Shown here: positions 41,749 to 49,310 of the stretch, one piece after another
Numbering within the stretch: position 1 is the first letter of the stretch
Layout of the letters: each line of letters opens with the position of its first letter
NCBI GenBank assembly: GCA_018060905.1
Contig: JAGOVD010000001.1
Coordinates: 1-50,365 of the forward strand
Reading direction: 5' to 3'
Length of the DNA stretch: 50,365 bases
Source: Minisyncoccota bacterium
Lineage (GTDB): Bacteria > Patescibacteriota > Minisyncoccia > Phycocordibacterales > UBA9973
Translations under genes and position numbers: made by a program
The notes under the pieces: model-generated
Seen by the model: only the letters and a program-made list of their open reading frames with translations
Told to the model about the DNA's origin: nothing
Database searches by the model: none

Positions 41749-42924
41749 ATGATACGATCAGCGAAAGCGCACGGCAAAGTTTTTGCCGTTTATGATATGA
41801 GTTCCAGTTCTGTTGCTGGTGCGCATGTACTAGCCACGACGACAGAAGGAAAACCAAAAACTGTTTTTCTCGCATCATCTCGAGTCAATGCACCTCTCCA
41901 AGAAGACATGGACATGCAACGCTTCGTCGAAGAAACCATCAAACACCTTGGCCAAGTAGTAGCAAATATTCGCAAAGCAGATGTGCACCACCCATCGTAT
42001 ATCCAAGTGACGCTTGCTTCACCATGGTATACATCCCAGACCCGAACTATCCTCTACAAAAAGGACGTGCCGTTTGTTTGTACACAGAAACTTATTGATA
42101 CGATTATTGCGGATGAGATCGATCACATCCTTTCCAAGGAGGAAGGATCATTTGGTGTCTTTGGCACAGAGTCAGTCATTGTTGAAAAACAATTGTCTGC
42201 CATTATTCTCAATGGTTACCACACGACGAATCCGTTTGGTAAAAAAGCAACGACGCTTGAGCTTTCTTTGACGATTACGATTGCTCCAAAAGCGATACTC
42301 GACCGGTTTACTGATGTGTTGAGACGTGTCTACGGGACTACGCATATCGGCTTTACGACGAGTCCGTTTACCACGTTTGTTGTTATGCGCGATCTGAATC
42401 CTGCCACCGAAGACTGTGTGGTCATCGATGTCGGTGAGGAAGTAACCGATGTTGCCTTTATCAAGCATGGGATTGTGCTCTACCAACACTCCTTTCCTGT
42501 AGGCACCTATGGGCTTTACCGCGCCCTTGCTGGACAGAGTTCCAATACTGCGCGCGAATCCATGACACTCCTTGAGTCATATCGCCTCGGCAAACTCTCT
42601 CCACGAGCAGCACAAGGTATCGAAACTTCAATTACAGCATTCGCGACACACTGGCAGTCATGGTTTCATCAAATCCTTGATACTGGCGAGTATGGTTTTT
42701 GTATTCCGGAACACTGTATCGTCACGACTGATCCTCGGTTTGAACTCCTCTTTGCGCAAACCCTAGGCAAAGATATGTTTGTGCAACAGTGTTGCTCAAC
42801 AGGTGCAGTGCGGGTACTTGTTACCAACGAAGAGCTTTTTAGATCACAGGTGAGTACGCTCGATCAGACACCGCTTGATATTCCTCTTGCGACGGCGGCA
42901 CTCTTTGTCGAACGACTGGTATAG
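41749..42924 (+). CDS. FtsA/PilM-like actin-fold protein
   Basis: The product is 391 residues and a divergent relative of FtsA and PilM. The N-terminal AVYDMSSSSVAGAHVL and central CVVIDVGEEVTDVAFIKHG correspond to the two phosphate loops, while the adenosine motif is poorly kept. It is distinct from the ftsA at 21276-22448. TATACT (41737-41742) lies six bases before the ATG. The membrane protein that follows may be its partner, as PilM pairs with PilN-type proteins (inference). Confidence 0.75.
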   Translation: MIRSAKAHGKVFAVYDMSSSSVAGAHVLATTTEGKPKTVFLASSRVNAPLQEDMDMQRFVEETIKHLGQVVANIRKADVHHPSYIQVTLASPWYTSQTRTILYKKDVPFVCTQKLIDTIIADEIDHILSKEEGSFGVFGTESVIVEKQLSAIILNGYHTTNPFGKKATTLELSLTITIAPKAILDRFTDVLRRVYGTTHIGFTTSPFTTFVVMRDLNPATEDCVVIDVGEEVTDVAFIKHGIVLYQHSFPVGTYGLYRALAGQSSNTARESMTLLESYRLGKLSPRAAQGIETSITAFATHWQSWFHQILDTGEYGFCIPEHCIVTTDPRFELLFAQTLGKDMFVQQCCSTGAVRVLVTNEELFRSQVSTLDQTPLDIPLATAALFVERLV

Positions 42925-42958
42925 TTTCTCTCTAGTGCGAGTATGTTGAAAAATGAGG

Positions 42959-43042
42959 TATACTACTATCTATGTCTTGTGTCGAAACAATAGCTACCTC
43001 GCGGAGTAATCAGTTTTTGACTGAGTATTCCTTTCTCGGCAT
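42959..43042 (+). promoter_or_regulatory. Promoter and hairpin leader of the baseplate-J-like gene
   Basis: TATACT (42959-42964) is followed by a leader of about 75 bases with a 12-bp stem (43003-43014 with 43020-43031, one mismatch). The leader is an exception to the leaderless pattern of neighbouring core genes. Confidence 0.55.
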
Positions 43043-44299
43043 ATGAAACTCTACGATGTTATCCGCAAAGAAGATATCGAGCGAGGTACTCCACTCAAGG
43101 AAATCTCAAAAGATGACCTCAATCCGCACCACGACCATCATCGTGGCTCACGCAAGCCAACAAATATTCGCCGCTTTATTATTATTGGACTTGCCCTGCT
43201 GTTTCTGGTGATTTTATATATTACTGGAATGAAAGTTGCTCGTGCCAAAGTAGTTATCACTGAACGACATATTCCATTTTCGCTTGAGGGTGTTGAATTT
43301 GAGCTTGTTCATGAAGAAAACGCTACTGGTGAACGGCTCGCATTTCAAACAATGATTGTTACGACAGAAGTTACTCGCCAGGTGTACGGTTCCGAGATAC
43401 AACCAAGCTCCAGTAGTGCAAAAGGCAAGGTTGTCTTTTTCAATGAGTACAGCACCAAAGCTCAAACAGTCAAAAGTGGCACTACGGTTACAGGCGCCAA
43501 TGGCAAGACATACAAAACACAGGCTGCCGTGACAGTACCGGGGTATACGACCAAAAATAAAGTCAAAACAGCGGGAACATCCACCTCAGTTGCAGTAGTC
43601 GCAACTGGTATCGGGGAGAGTTATAACACCACAGGGACCACATTTAAAGTTGCTGGATGGTCAAATGCAAAGACGTTTTATGCACAATCTGCAGGCGCCA
43701 TTGTTGGAGGAGAGAGTGGTGCTTCGCATACCGTATCTGAAGCTGAAAAGCCGGATATTATCGCTACACTTCAGGCGCAACTTGTTGAGCGATTGAAACG
43801 CGAGACTCGATCACAGATCCCCGAACAACTCATTGCATTTCCTGATCTACAGGTTACAACGATAGAGAGTGATTCGATTACGTTACGTGGTGACAGTATT
43901 AAGTTTCCAGCACGTATTGCGGGAACTATGGTTTCCTATCTCATTCCGCGCAAATTACTCGAAACAGCGATTGCCCAGGAGGCACTGTCCGGACACACAT
44001 ATGCTAGCGTGAGTATTCCAGCACTCGGGGACATCGTGGTTGAGCCTCTGACCGCACTACCGACTGATGCCAAAAATGTCCCCGAGACTATTAAGGTCAA
44101 GGTTTCAGGCAAGGGAACCATCATCACCAAGGCCCCTGTAGAACATATTCGAGAAGCATTGGTAGGTAGTCCCAAGCGCGATTTTGCTCGCATACTCCAA
44201 GGCGTTCCCGAAGTTGATACGGCCCAATATCATTTTTATCCATTTTGGGCACTCTTTTTTCCAACAAAAGACAGTAGGATTACTATAGAGGTCAGCTAG
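43043..44299 (+). CDS. Membrane-anchored baseplate-J-like protein
   Basis: The product is 418 residues. A His-rich cytoplasmic N-terminus is followed by one TM segment at about 51-68 (FIIIGLALLFLVILYITG) and a large beta-rich extracytoplasmic region. Repeated Thr/Val strands (KGKVVFFNEYSTKAQTVKSG, TTFKVAG) resemble the phage baseplate J/gp47-like proteins annotated in Patescibacteria. It follows the FtsA/PilM-like gene and may form an envelope complex with it. The role is unknown. Confidence 0.65.
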   Translation: MKLYDVIRKEDIERGTPLKEISKDDLNPHHDHHRGSRKPTNIRRFIIIGLALLFLVILYITGMKVARAKVVITERHIPFSLEGVEFELVHEENATGERLAFQTMIVTTEVTRQVYGSEIQPSSSSAKGKVVFFNEYSTKAQTVKSGTTVTGANGKTYKTQAAVTVPGYTTKNKVKTAGTSTSVAVVATGIGESYNTTGTTFKVAGWSNAKTFYAQSAGAIVGGESGASHTVSEAEKPDIIATLQAQLVERLKRETRSQIPEQLIAFPDLQVTTIESDSITLRGDSIKFPARIAGTMVSYLIPRKLLETAIAQEALSGHTYASVSIPALGDIVVEPLTALPTDAKNVPETIKVKVSGKGTIITKAPVEHIREALVGSPKRDFARILQGVPEVDTAQYHFYPFWALFFPTKDSRITIEVS

Positions 44300-44303
44300 A
44301 GAT

Positions 44304-44332
44304 TTGACCACTTTTTAGTCTTGTAGTATTAT
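44304..44332 (+). promoter_or_regulatory. Promoter of the infA-ribosomal protein operon
   Basis: TTGACC (44304-44309), 17-bp spacer, TATTAT (44327-44332), 15 bases before the infA ATG. Confidence 0.75.
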
Positions 44333-44347
44333 TACATTCCGTAACCT

Positions 44348-44557
44348 ATGGCAACAGCAAATGACGCAGTAAAAGCGAACGTCGCAGAGGCACTTCCAAA
44401 CGCTATGTTTCGAGTAACTCTGGAAAATGGAGATGTAATCGTTGCGTATCTTGCCGGTAAAATGAGGCTTCACCGTATCAAGGTATTGGTGGGGGATACG
44501 GTTGACGTACTCCTGGATCCGTATGGCGGCAAGGGACGTATTGTCAGGAGATCATAA
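44348..44557 (+). CDS. infA: Translation initiation factor IF-1
   Basis: The product is 69 residues, a single OB fold with NAMFRVTLENGDVIVAYLAG and GKMRLHRIKVLVGDTV. It occupies the 30S A site during initiation. First gene of the ribosomal protein and RNA polymerase operon. Confidence 0.96.
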   Translation: MATANDAVKANVAEALPNAMFRVTLENGDVIVAYLAGKMRLHRIKVLVGDTVDVLLDPYGGKGRIVRRS

Positions 44558-44606
44558 GTAGTGTATACTCTCCCCGCTACAAATTTGTGCGCAATTTTTT
44601 ATTTTT

Positions 44607-44717
44607 ATGAAAATCAGATCAACTGTCAAAAAAATGTGTGATAAATGCAAGATTGTAAAGCGCAATCGCCATTTGCACGTTATTTGCGACAACCCAAAAC
44701 ATAAACAAAAACAATAG
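44607..44717 (+). CDS. rpmJ: Ribosomal protein bL36
   Basis: The product is 36 residues: MKIRSTVKKMCDKCKIVKRN, then HLHVICDNPKHKQKQ. The zinc ligands C11, C14, C27 and H32 are all present. It lies between infA and rpsM, its usual place. Confidence 0.95.
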   Translation: MKIRSTVKKMCDKCKIVKRNRHLHVICDNPKHKQKQ

Positions 44718-44731
44718 ACCTATATATTTAT

Positions 44732-45112
44732 ATGCGTATCCTCGGAATCACTATCCCCAACGAAAAAAGACTCGACATTGGACTCACCACACTCTATGGT
44801 ATTGGCACGGCTACTGCTACCAAGATTTTGAAGCAAGTCGGTGTTGAACCAAACACCAAAGCAAAAGATGTCTCAATTGATCAAGAAAATGACATTCGCA
44901 AGATCGTAGAAGAACGAACAATCGAAGGAAACCTCAAGCGTGAAATCGCAAGTAACATTAAACGATTGAAGGATATCAAGGCATACCGCGGAGTTCGCCA
45001 CATGCGTCGATTACCAGTCAAAGGCCAGCGTACCAAAACGAACTCTCGAACTGTTCGAGGAAACGTTCGAAACACTATGGGAAGCGGTCGTCGTAAGGAG
45101 AGTAAAACATAA
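44732..45112 (+). CDS. rpsM: Ribosomal protein uS13
   Basis: The product is 126 residues. LTTLYGIGTATATKILKQVG is the helix-turn-helix region, and RHMRRLPVKGQRTKTNSRT is the conserved C-terminal stretch that touches tRNA and bridge B1. No Shine-Dalgarno sequence precedes it. Confidence 0.96.
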   Translation: MRILGITIPNEKRLDIGLTTLYGIGTATATKILKQVGVEPNTKAKDVSIDQENDIRKIVEERTIEGNLKREIASNIKRLKDIKAYRGVRHMRRLPVKGQRTKTNSRTVRGNVRNTMGSGRRKESKT

Positions 45113-45118
45113 ACCACT

Positions 45119-45550
45119 ATGGGAAAGAAACGAATTACAACCCAAGAAGGACATGACGCTGCGGGCAACGGTGGCCGTGCTCCAGCGCGCACCGCTAAAA
45201 AGAAGCTCACCACAGCTATTCTTGCTATTGAAGCTACCTTTAACAACACCAAGGCAGTAGTTTCTGATGTGAAAGGCAACGTACTCTTTTGGTCTTCATC
45301 AGGTTCCCTTGGTTTTAAGGGTGCAAAAAAGGGAACACCTTTTGCGGCCTCAAAAGTAGGTGAAATCCTCGCCGAAAAGGCAACCACTGCTGGTATCAAA
45401 GAAGTATCTGCTGTTGTTACTGGTGTCGGTTCAGGTCGCGAACCGTTGATCCGAGCATTTATCGGTACCGGGATCGAGCTTTTATCAATCAAGGATCGAA
45501 CGCCAGTGCCGCACAACGGACCAAAGGCCAAGAAACCACGAAGAGTATAG
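45119..45550 (+). CDS. rpsK: Ribosomal protein uS11
   Basis: The product is 143 residues. The conserved core is AILAIEATFNNTKAVVSDVK and VTGVGSGREPLIRAF, ending in DRTPVPHNGPKAKKPRRV. The N-terminus is an extended basic tail. It follows rpsM by six bases. Confidence 0.96.
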   Translation: MGKKRITTQEGHDAAGNGGRAPARTAKKKLTTAILAIEATFNNTKAVVSDVKGNVLFWSSSGSLGFKGAKKGTPFAASKVGEILAEKATTAGIKEVSAVVTGVGSGREPLIRAFIGTGIELLSIKDRTPVPHNGPKAKKPRRV

Positions 45551-45554
45551 TCAT

Positions 45555-46160
45555 ATGAAATTAGGAGCAAAATACAAAATGTGTCGTCGGTTGGGATCTG
45601 GAGTATTTGAGAAATGCCAGACGTCAAAATACACGCAATCAGAAATGAAAAAGAGTAAGACTTCCGGTAAGCGACCGAAGCAGCTTTCTGACTACGGCCG
45701 ACAGCTCATTGAGAAGCAAAAAGTTCGTTTTTCATATGGTATTTCAGAACGGCAACTCGGTAACTATGTTGAAAAGGCGACCAACGTGAAGGGTATGCCA
45801 GTTACTGACAAGCTCTACGAACTCCTTGAGACTCGTCTCGACAATGTCATTTATCGTCTCGGCTATGCACCAACCCGACGGTTTGCACGTCAGCTCGCTT
45901 CGCACGGGCACTTCACCGTCAACGGCACCAAGGTGACGATTCCGTCGCTTGAGGTGAAGATAGGGGACGTGATCGCAGTGCGCGAAGGTTCAAAGAAAAG
46001 TGTTGTGTTCGGAGATATCAAGAAAAAGCTCGAAACGTACACCTGGCCAACATGGCTCAAGTTTACGCCTGAGGCACTCTCCGCAGAGATAGTGGCAAAG
46101 CCAAAAAATGACGAGCAGTTCTTGCAGTTAGAGACGGTGCTTGAGTTCTACAGTCGTTAG
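45555..46160 (+). CDS. rpsD: Ribosomal protein uS4
   Basis: The product is 201 residues. LETRLDNVIYRLGYAPTRRF and the S4 RNA-binding domain (ASHGHFTVNGTKVTIPS) are clear. The N-terminal zinc knuckle is reduced to two Cys. It nucleates 30S assembly and often autoregulates the operon. Confidence 0.96.
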   Translation: MKLGAKYKMCRRLGSGVFEKCQTSKYTQSEMKKSKTSGKRPKQLSDYGRQLIEKQKVRFSYGISERQLGNYVEKATNVKGMPVTDKLYELLETRLDNVIYRLGYAPTRRFARQLASHGHFTVNGTKVTIPSLEVKIGDVIAVREGSKKSVVFGDIKKKLETYTWPTWLKFTPEALSAEIVAKPKNDEQFLQLETVLEFYSR

Positions 46161-46211
46161 TAGGACACGGACTTGGAGAATTTACAAATTAATGGTACAA
46201 TTGATTTTCAT

Positions 46212-47219
46212 ATGAGTGAACAAAAAATAATCCTTCCATCAAAGCCTAAAGCAACCTTCGAGGAAGGCCATAAAGGGGTATTCGAAATTGACGGTCTCGT
46301 ACCGGGATACGGCTACACTCTCGGCAACAGCCTCCGCCGTATCATCCTCTCGTCTTTGACTGGTGCTGCCGTTACTGCAGTCAAAATCGATGGTGTGAGC
46401 CACGAATTTGCAACCATGGAAGGTGTCAAAGAAGACGTCATCACACTATTGCTCAATCTCAAGAATGTTCGTTTTGAACTCACTACTGACGAACCACAAA
46501 AAGTCACTCTCTCAGTCAAAGGTCCGAAAATGGTCACCGCGGCTGACATCTCAGCAAAAGGAGCTGCTCGTATCGTGAACGCTGACCAGTACATTTGTGA
46601 AATCACTGGCAAAGTCACTCTCACCATTGAACTCACGATTGAACGAGGGCTCGGATTTGTTCCTCGCGAAGCACACCACAAACAGAAAGCCGATATCGGT
46701 ACAATATTCCTCGATGCAATCTTTTCTCCGATCCGTCGCGTGAGCTACGATGTTGAAGAAATGCGTGTTGGAGACAAGACCAACTTCAACCGCCTTCGTT
46801 TGACCATTGAAACTGATGGTACTATCTCTCCAAGAGAAGCACTCGAACAGTCAGTACAGACCATGATTGAACAGCTCGCTGCAATTGTCTCTGTTGATGC
46901 GCAAGCAGCAATAGACGAAGTACAATCTCGCATGACCATAAAGGCACCACTCCTAGCTGAAGAATCTTCCAAAGAAGAGTCACCAGAAGGAAGTGAAGAT
47001 GATAGTGTCGATGTCACTGATGTACTCAAAAACCGCATCGACTCGATCGGTCTCTCAACTCGCACGCTCAACGCACTCTCAGCGGCAAATATCCGCACCG
47101 TAGGGGGTATTGCGCGCAAGCATGTCAACGACCTCCTCGAGATTGACGGTATTGGCGACAAGGGGATTACAGAGATTAAGGAAGCGCTTGCAGCCTTCGA
47201 CTTGTCTTTGAAGGATTAA
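46212..47219 (+). CDS. rpoA: RNA polymerase alpha subunit
   Basis: The product is 335 residues. The N-terminal domain has GYTLGNSLRRIILSSLTGAA for dimerisation. A linker of about 25 acidic residues leads to the C-terminal domain with LSTRTLNALSAANIRTVGGI and IDGIGDKGITEIKEAL, so UP-element and activator contacts are possible. TACAAT (46196-46201) lies ten bases before the ATG at 46212, which I prefer to the upstream in-frame ATG at 46173, and allows transcription separate from the ribosomal genes. Confidence 0.96.
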   Translation: MSEQKIILPSKPKATFEEGHKGVFEIDGLVPGYGYTLGNSLRRIILSSLTGAAVTAVKIDGVSHEFATMEGVKEDVITLLLNLKNVRFELTTDEPQKVTLSVKGPKMVTAADISAKGAARIVNADQYICEITGKVTLTIELTIERGLGFVPREAHHKQKADIGTIFLDAIFSPIRRVSYDVEEMRVGDKTNFNRLRLTIETDGTISPREALEQSVQTMIEQLAAIVSVDAQAAIDEVQSRMTIKAPLLAEESSKEESPEGSEDDSVDVTDVLKNRIDSIGLSTRTLNALSAANIRTVGGIARKHVNDLLEIDGIGDKGITEIKEALAAFDLSLKD

Positions 47220-47239
47220 TAGAGTATAAAGAGGTACTT

Positions 47240-47593
47240 ATGCGACACGCAAACAATGTGAGAAAATTTGGACGAGAAAAGAACGGACGCATCGCGCTCA
47301 TCCGGGGTCTTGCTGCGTCGCTTATATCACACGGTCGTATCCTCACCACCGAAGCAAAGGCAAAGGAAATCCGCCCAACAGTTGAAAAGATGGTCACCAA
47401 GGCCAAGAACCCAACGCTTGCAAATCGTCGCAACCTCCTCGCTGGTCTCTACAACAACGAGCTCGTCGTTTCAAAACTCATTGATGATCTCGCACCAAAG
47501 TACACAGAACGTGCAGGTGGCTACACTCGCATCACCAAACTCGTCGCACGCAAGAGTGATGGAAGCCCGATGGCAGTTATCGAATTCGTGTAA
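47240..47593 (+). CDS. rplQ: Ribosomal protein bL17
   Basis: The product is 117 residues. The start MRHANNVRKFGREKNGRIAL and the LISHGRILTTEAKAKEIRP region are typical. It has one of the few Shine-Dalgarno-like sequences here (GAGG eight bases before the ATG). It lies 20 bases after rpoA. Confidence 0.96.
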   Translation: MRHANNVRKFGREKNGRIALIRGLAASLISHGRILTTEAKAKEIRPTVEKMVTKAKNPTLANRRNLLAGLYNNELVVSKLIDDLAPKYTERAGGYTRITKLVARKSDGSPMAVIEFV

Positions 47594-47612
47594 TATATAC
47601 AGAAATATTTTT

Positions 47613-47957
47613 ATGAACTACACTATAGATGCAACAAACAAATCTCTCGGTCGTCTCGCTTCAGAAGTAGCGGCGCTCTTGATCGGCAAGGATTCTCCAA
47701 CGTATACACGCAACAATGTGTCAGAGAACACCGTGACTGTCACCAATGCCTCAAAGATCAAGCAAGATCCTCGCAAGATGCTCACCAAGACGTACAAGAG
47801 TTTTTCAGGATACCCAGGTGGACTCAAGCTCTCGACAATGGCAAAGGTAACTGCGACCAAGGGCTTCGGCGACGTTATCGCAACGGCAGTCAAAGGCATG
47901 CTCCCTGACAACAAGCTCAAGAAAGAAATGATGAAGCACCTAACAATCACCGAATAA
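47613..47957 (+). CDS. rplM: Ribosomal protein uL13
   Basis: The product is 114 residues, shorter than the usual 140 or so. NYTIDATNKSLGRLASEVAA is conserved, and VKGMLPDNKLKKEMMKHL is the diagnostic MLP-N-x-L region. The in-frame region upstream of 47613 overlaps rplQ and is not coding. Gene order rplM-rpsI is conserved. Confidence 0.95.
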   Translation: MNYTIDATNKSLGRLASEVAALLIGKDSPTYTRNNVSENTVTVTNASKIKQDPRKMLTKTYKSFSGYPGGLKLSTMAKVTATKGFGDVIATAVKGMLPDNKLKKEMMKHLTITE

Positions 47958-47960
47958 TAT

Positions 47961-48365
47961 ATGGCAACTACTACAGACAAAAAGAAATACATCGAAACTA
48001 TCGGCCGACGCAAGACCGCTACTGCTCGCGTCCGTATTACTCCAGCAGCAAAGGCAAGCTATGTGATCAACGACCTCGCGCTTGAAACATACTTCCCAAC
48101 AGCAGAACTCCAAAAGATCGTCACCGATCCATTCAAGGTAGCTGACAAGGCATATGCAGTCACCGTCCTCGTCAAAGGCTCTGGTATCCACTCACAGGCC
48201 GAAGCAGTACGACACGGTATTTCTCGCGGACTCGTCAAAGAAGATGAATCTGACAAGACTAAGCTCAAATCAGAAGGATTCCTCAAGCGTGACCCACGAT
48301 CCAAGGAACGTCGCAAATTCGGTCTCAAAAAGGCTCGAAAAGCACCGCAATGGTCCAAACGTTAG
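47961..48365 (+). CDS. rpsI: Ribosomal protein uS9
   Basis: The product is 134 residues. YIETIGRRKTATARVRI, VKGSGIHSQAEAVRHGISRG and the C-terminus KARKAPQWSKR are conserved; the last Lys-Arg contacts P-site tRNA. The last codons (48343-48359) are repeated inverted at 48401-48417. Confidence 0.96.
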   Translation: MATTTDKKKYIETIGRRKTATARVRITPAAKASYVINDLALETYFPTAELQKIVTDPFKVADKAYAVTVLVKGSGIHSQAEAVRHGISRGLVKEDESDKTKLKSEGFLKRDPRSKERRKFGLKKARKAPQWSKR

Positions 48366-48370
48366 TATAA

Positions 48371-48405
48371 AAAATATCTCCAAGAAATTGGGGATATTTT
48401 TTTGG
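48371..48405 (+). terminator. Terminator of the ribosomal protein operon
   Basis: An 11-bp stem (48371-48381 with 48390-48400, one G-U), an 8-base loop and seven T. Confidence 0.88.
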
Positions 48406-48600
48406 ACCATTGCGGTGGGAGAAGGGGGTCGGGGAAACTCCGGTTTCCCCGTGGAGGAAGGCAGGCGAAGCCGTTGGAAAACCGTGGGTTTCCAAAGAGC
48501 CGGAGGCGACCTCATTGGAGTAAACGATAACTGCTTATCGTTTACTCCGGTGCCCGAAGGGCAGCAGCCGATGTCGTCAGACAGGCCGCAGGTGGACAAA
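48401..48600 (+). repeat. Multi-hairpin intergenic element, copy B
   Basis: It starts with a perfect 17-bp inverted copy of the rpsI end (48401-48417). Hairpins follow: 48431-48450 (8 bp, loop TCCG), 48474-48495 (9 bp with a bulge, loop GTG) and 48517-48548 (14 bp perfect, loop CTGC). Linkers include GCCGGAGGCGACCTCAT before the last hairpin and GGTGCCC after it, matching copy A. A frame crossing it (48154-48648) overlaps rpsI and is not a gene. Confidence 0.68.
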
Positions 48601-48615
48601 GCGATAAGGAAAAGA

Positions 48616-48640
48616 GAAATCCCCCGAAAGGGGTTTTCTT
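48616..48640 (+). terminator. Hairpin with T-rich tail after element B
   Basis: GAAA-T-CCCC / GGGGTTTTC stem around CGAAA and a T-rich tail; a probable terminator backing up the one at 48371. Confidence 0.6.
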
Positions 48641-48655
48641 ATTTTTAAAATATGA

Positions 48656-48781
48656 TATAGTTTGAATCCGCATAAGGGAGTAGGTTTTACCGAACAACGA
48701 GGCGTGCGAGTACGCCTACAATTTCATATCGAAAAGAGACCCTTAGACATTTCCAAGCCTGATCACAAACAGGCTTTTTTT
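48656..48781 (+). ncRNA. Structured leader resembling a yybP-ykoY (Mn2+) riboswitch, with terminator
   Basis: After a -10 box (TATAGT 48656-48661) the transcript has TAAGGG (48673-48678) pairing with CCCTTA (48740-48745). Inside are GAGTAG directly after the first arm, a small GG/CC hairpin, GGCGT/ACGCC (48701-48716), and GAGACC before the closing arm. The yybP-ykoY consensus has AAGG-GGAGUAG and AAGACC-UU in these positions. An intrinsic terminator (AAGCCTG/CAGGCTT, seven T, 48755-48781) follows, about 60 bases before the gene at 48841. The match is partial; one G of the consensus loop is missing. Confidence 0.45.
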
Positions 48782-48840
48782 ATTGCAACGATCGATTTGA
48801 CTTGTGTTCAAAAAGGAGTAGTCTGATGAAAAACTAACGT

Positions 48841-49242
48841 ATGAAAAATAAAAAATATGTTCTCCATTTTAAGCTGGCATTCCCGTCGAAAGGTATTACC
48901 TCAAAATTCAACGGTATAACTCCCAACTTTGATTTCATCACTGAACATGAATCAGTCGGGAGCGTCACCAACAATGACTACCTTCTCCACAAGAAAAAGC
49001 TCGTCATTACTTCAACCAAGGATTTTTCTCAACTTGATACCCTCGACACTTCTTTTTCCCAAGCAATCTGGAGTAGTACCGTCGATTTTCTAAAAGGTGC
49101 GTTTGCTCCGGACTATAGCAAAAAATTGCACTTCGCCGGATATTTAAGTGTACGAGAATCACAAGTAAAAGATTTGCCTCGGATCAAATACGAAGTGTAT
49201 TATGGGTCACAGTTGGTGTGCTACATAGTAGATGAAAAGTAA
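48841..49242 (+). CDS. Hypothetical protein
   Basis: The product is 133 residues, beta-rich at both ends, without membrane segments. The first residues (MKNKKYVLHFKLAFPSKGIT) look like a strand-loop rather than a signal peptide. It is a single-gene cassette between rpsI and grpE, behind the structured leader and terminator at 48656-48781. The family is not recognised. Confidence 0.68.
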   Translation: MKNKKYVLHFKLAFPSKGITSKFNGITPNFDFITEHESVGSVTNNDYLLHKKKLVITSTKDFSQLDTLDTSFSQAIWSSTVDFLKGAFAPDYSKKLHFAGYLSVRESQVKDLPRIKYEVYYGSQLVCYIVDEK

Positions 49243-49255
49243 TATTCCAATCCAC

Positions 49256-49279
49256 GAATCCCTGAAAAGGGGTTCTTTT
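49256..49279 (+). terminator. Intrinsic terminator
   Basis: GAATCCC/GGGGTTC stem (one G-U) with a TGAAAA loop and TTTTCTT. Confidence 0.72.
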
Positions 49280-49310
49280 CTTATCTCTAATTTTCAGTAT
49301 AATGTGCCGT

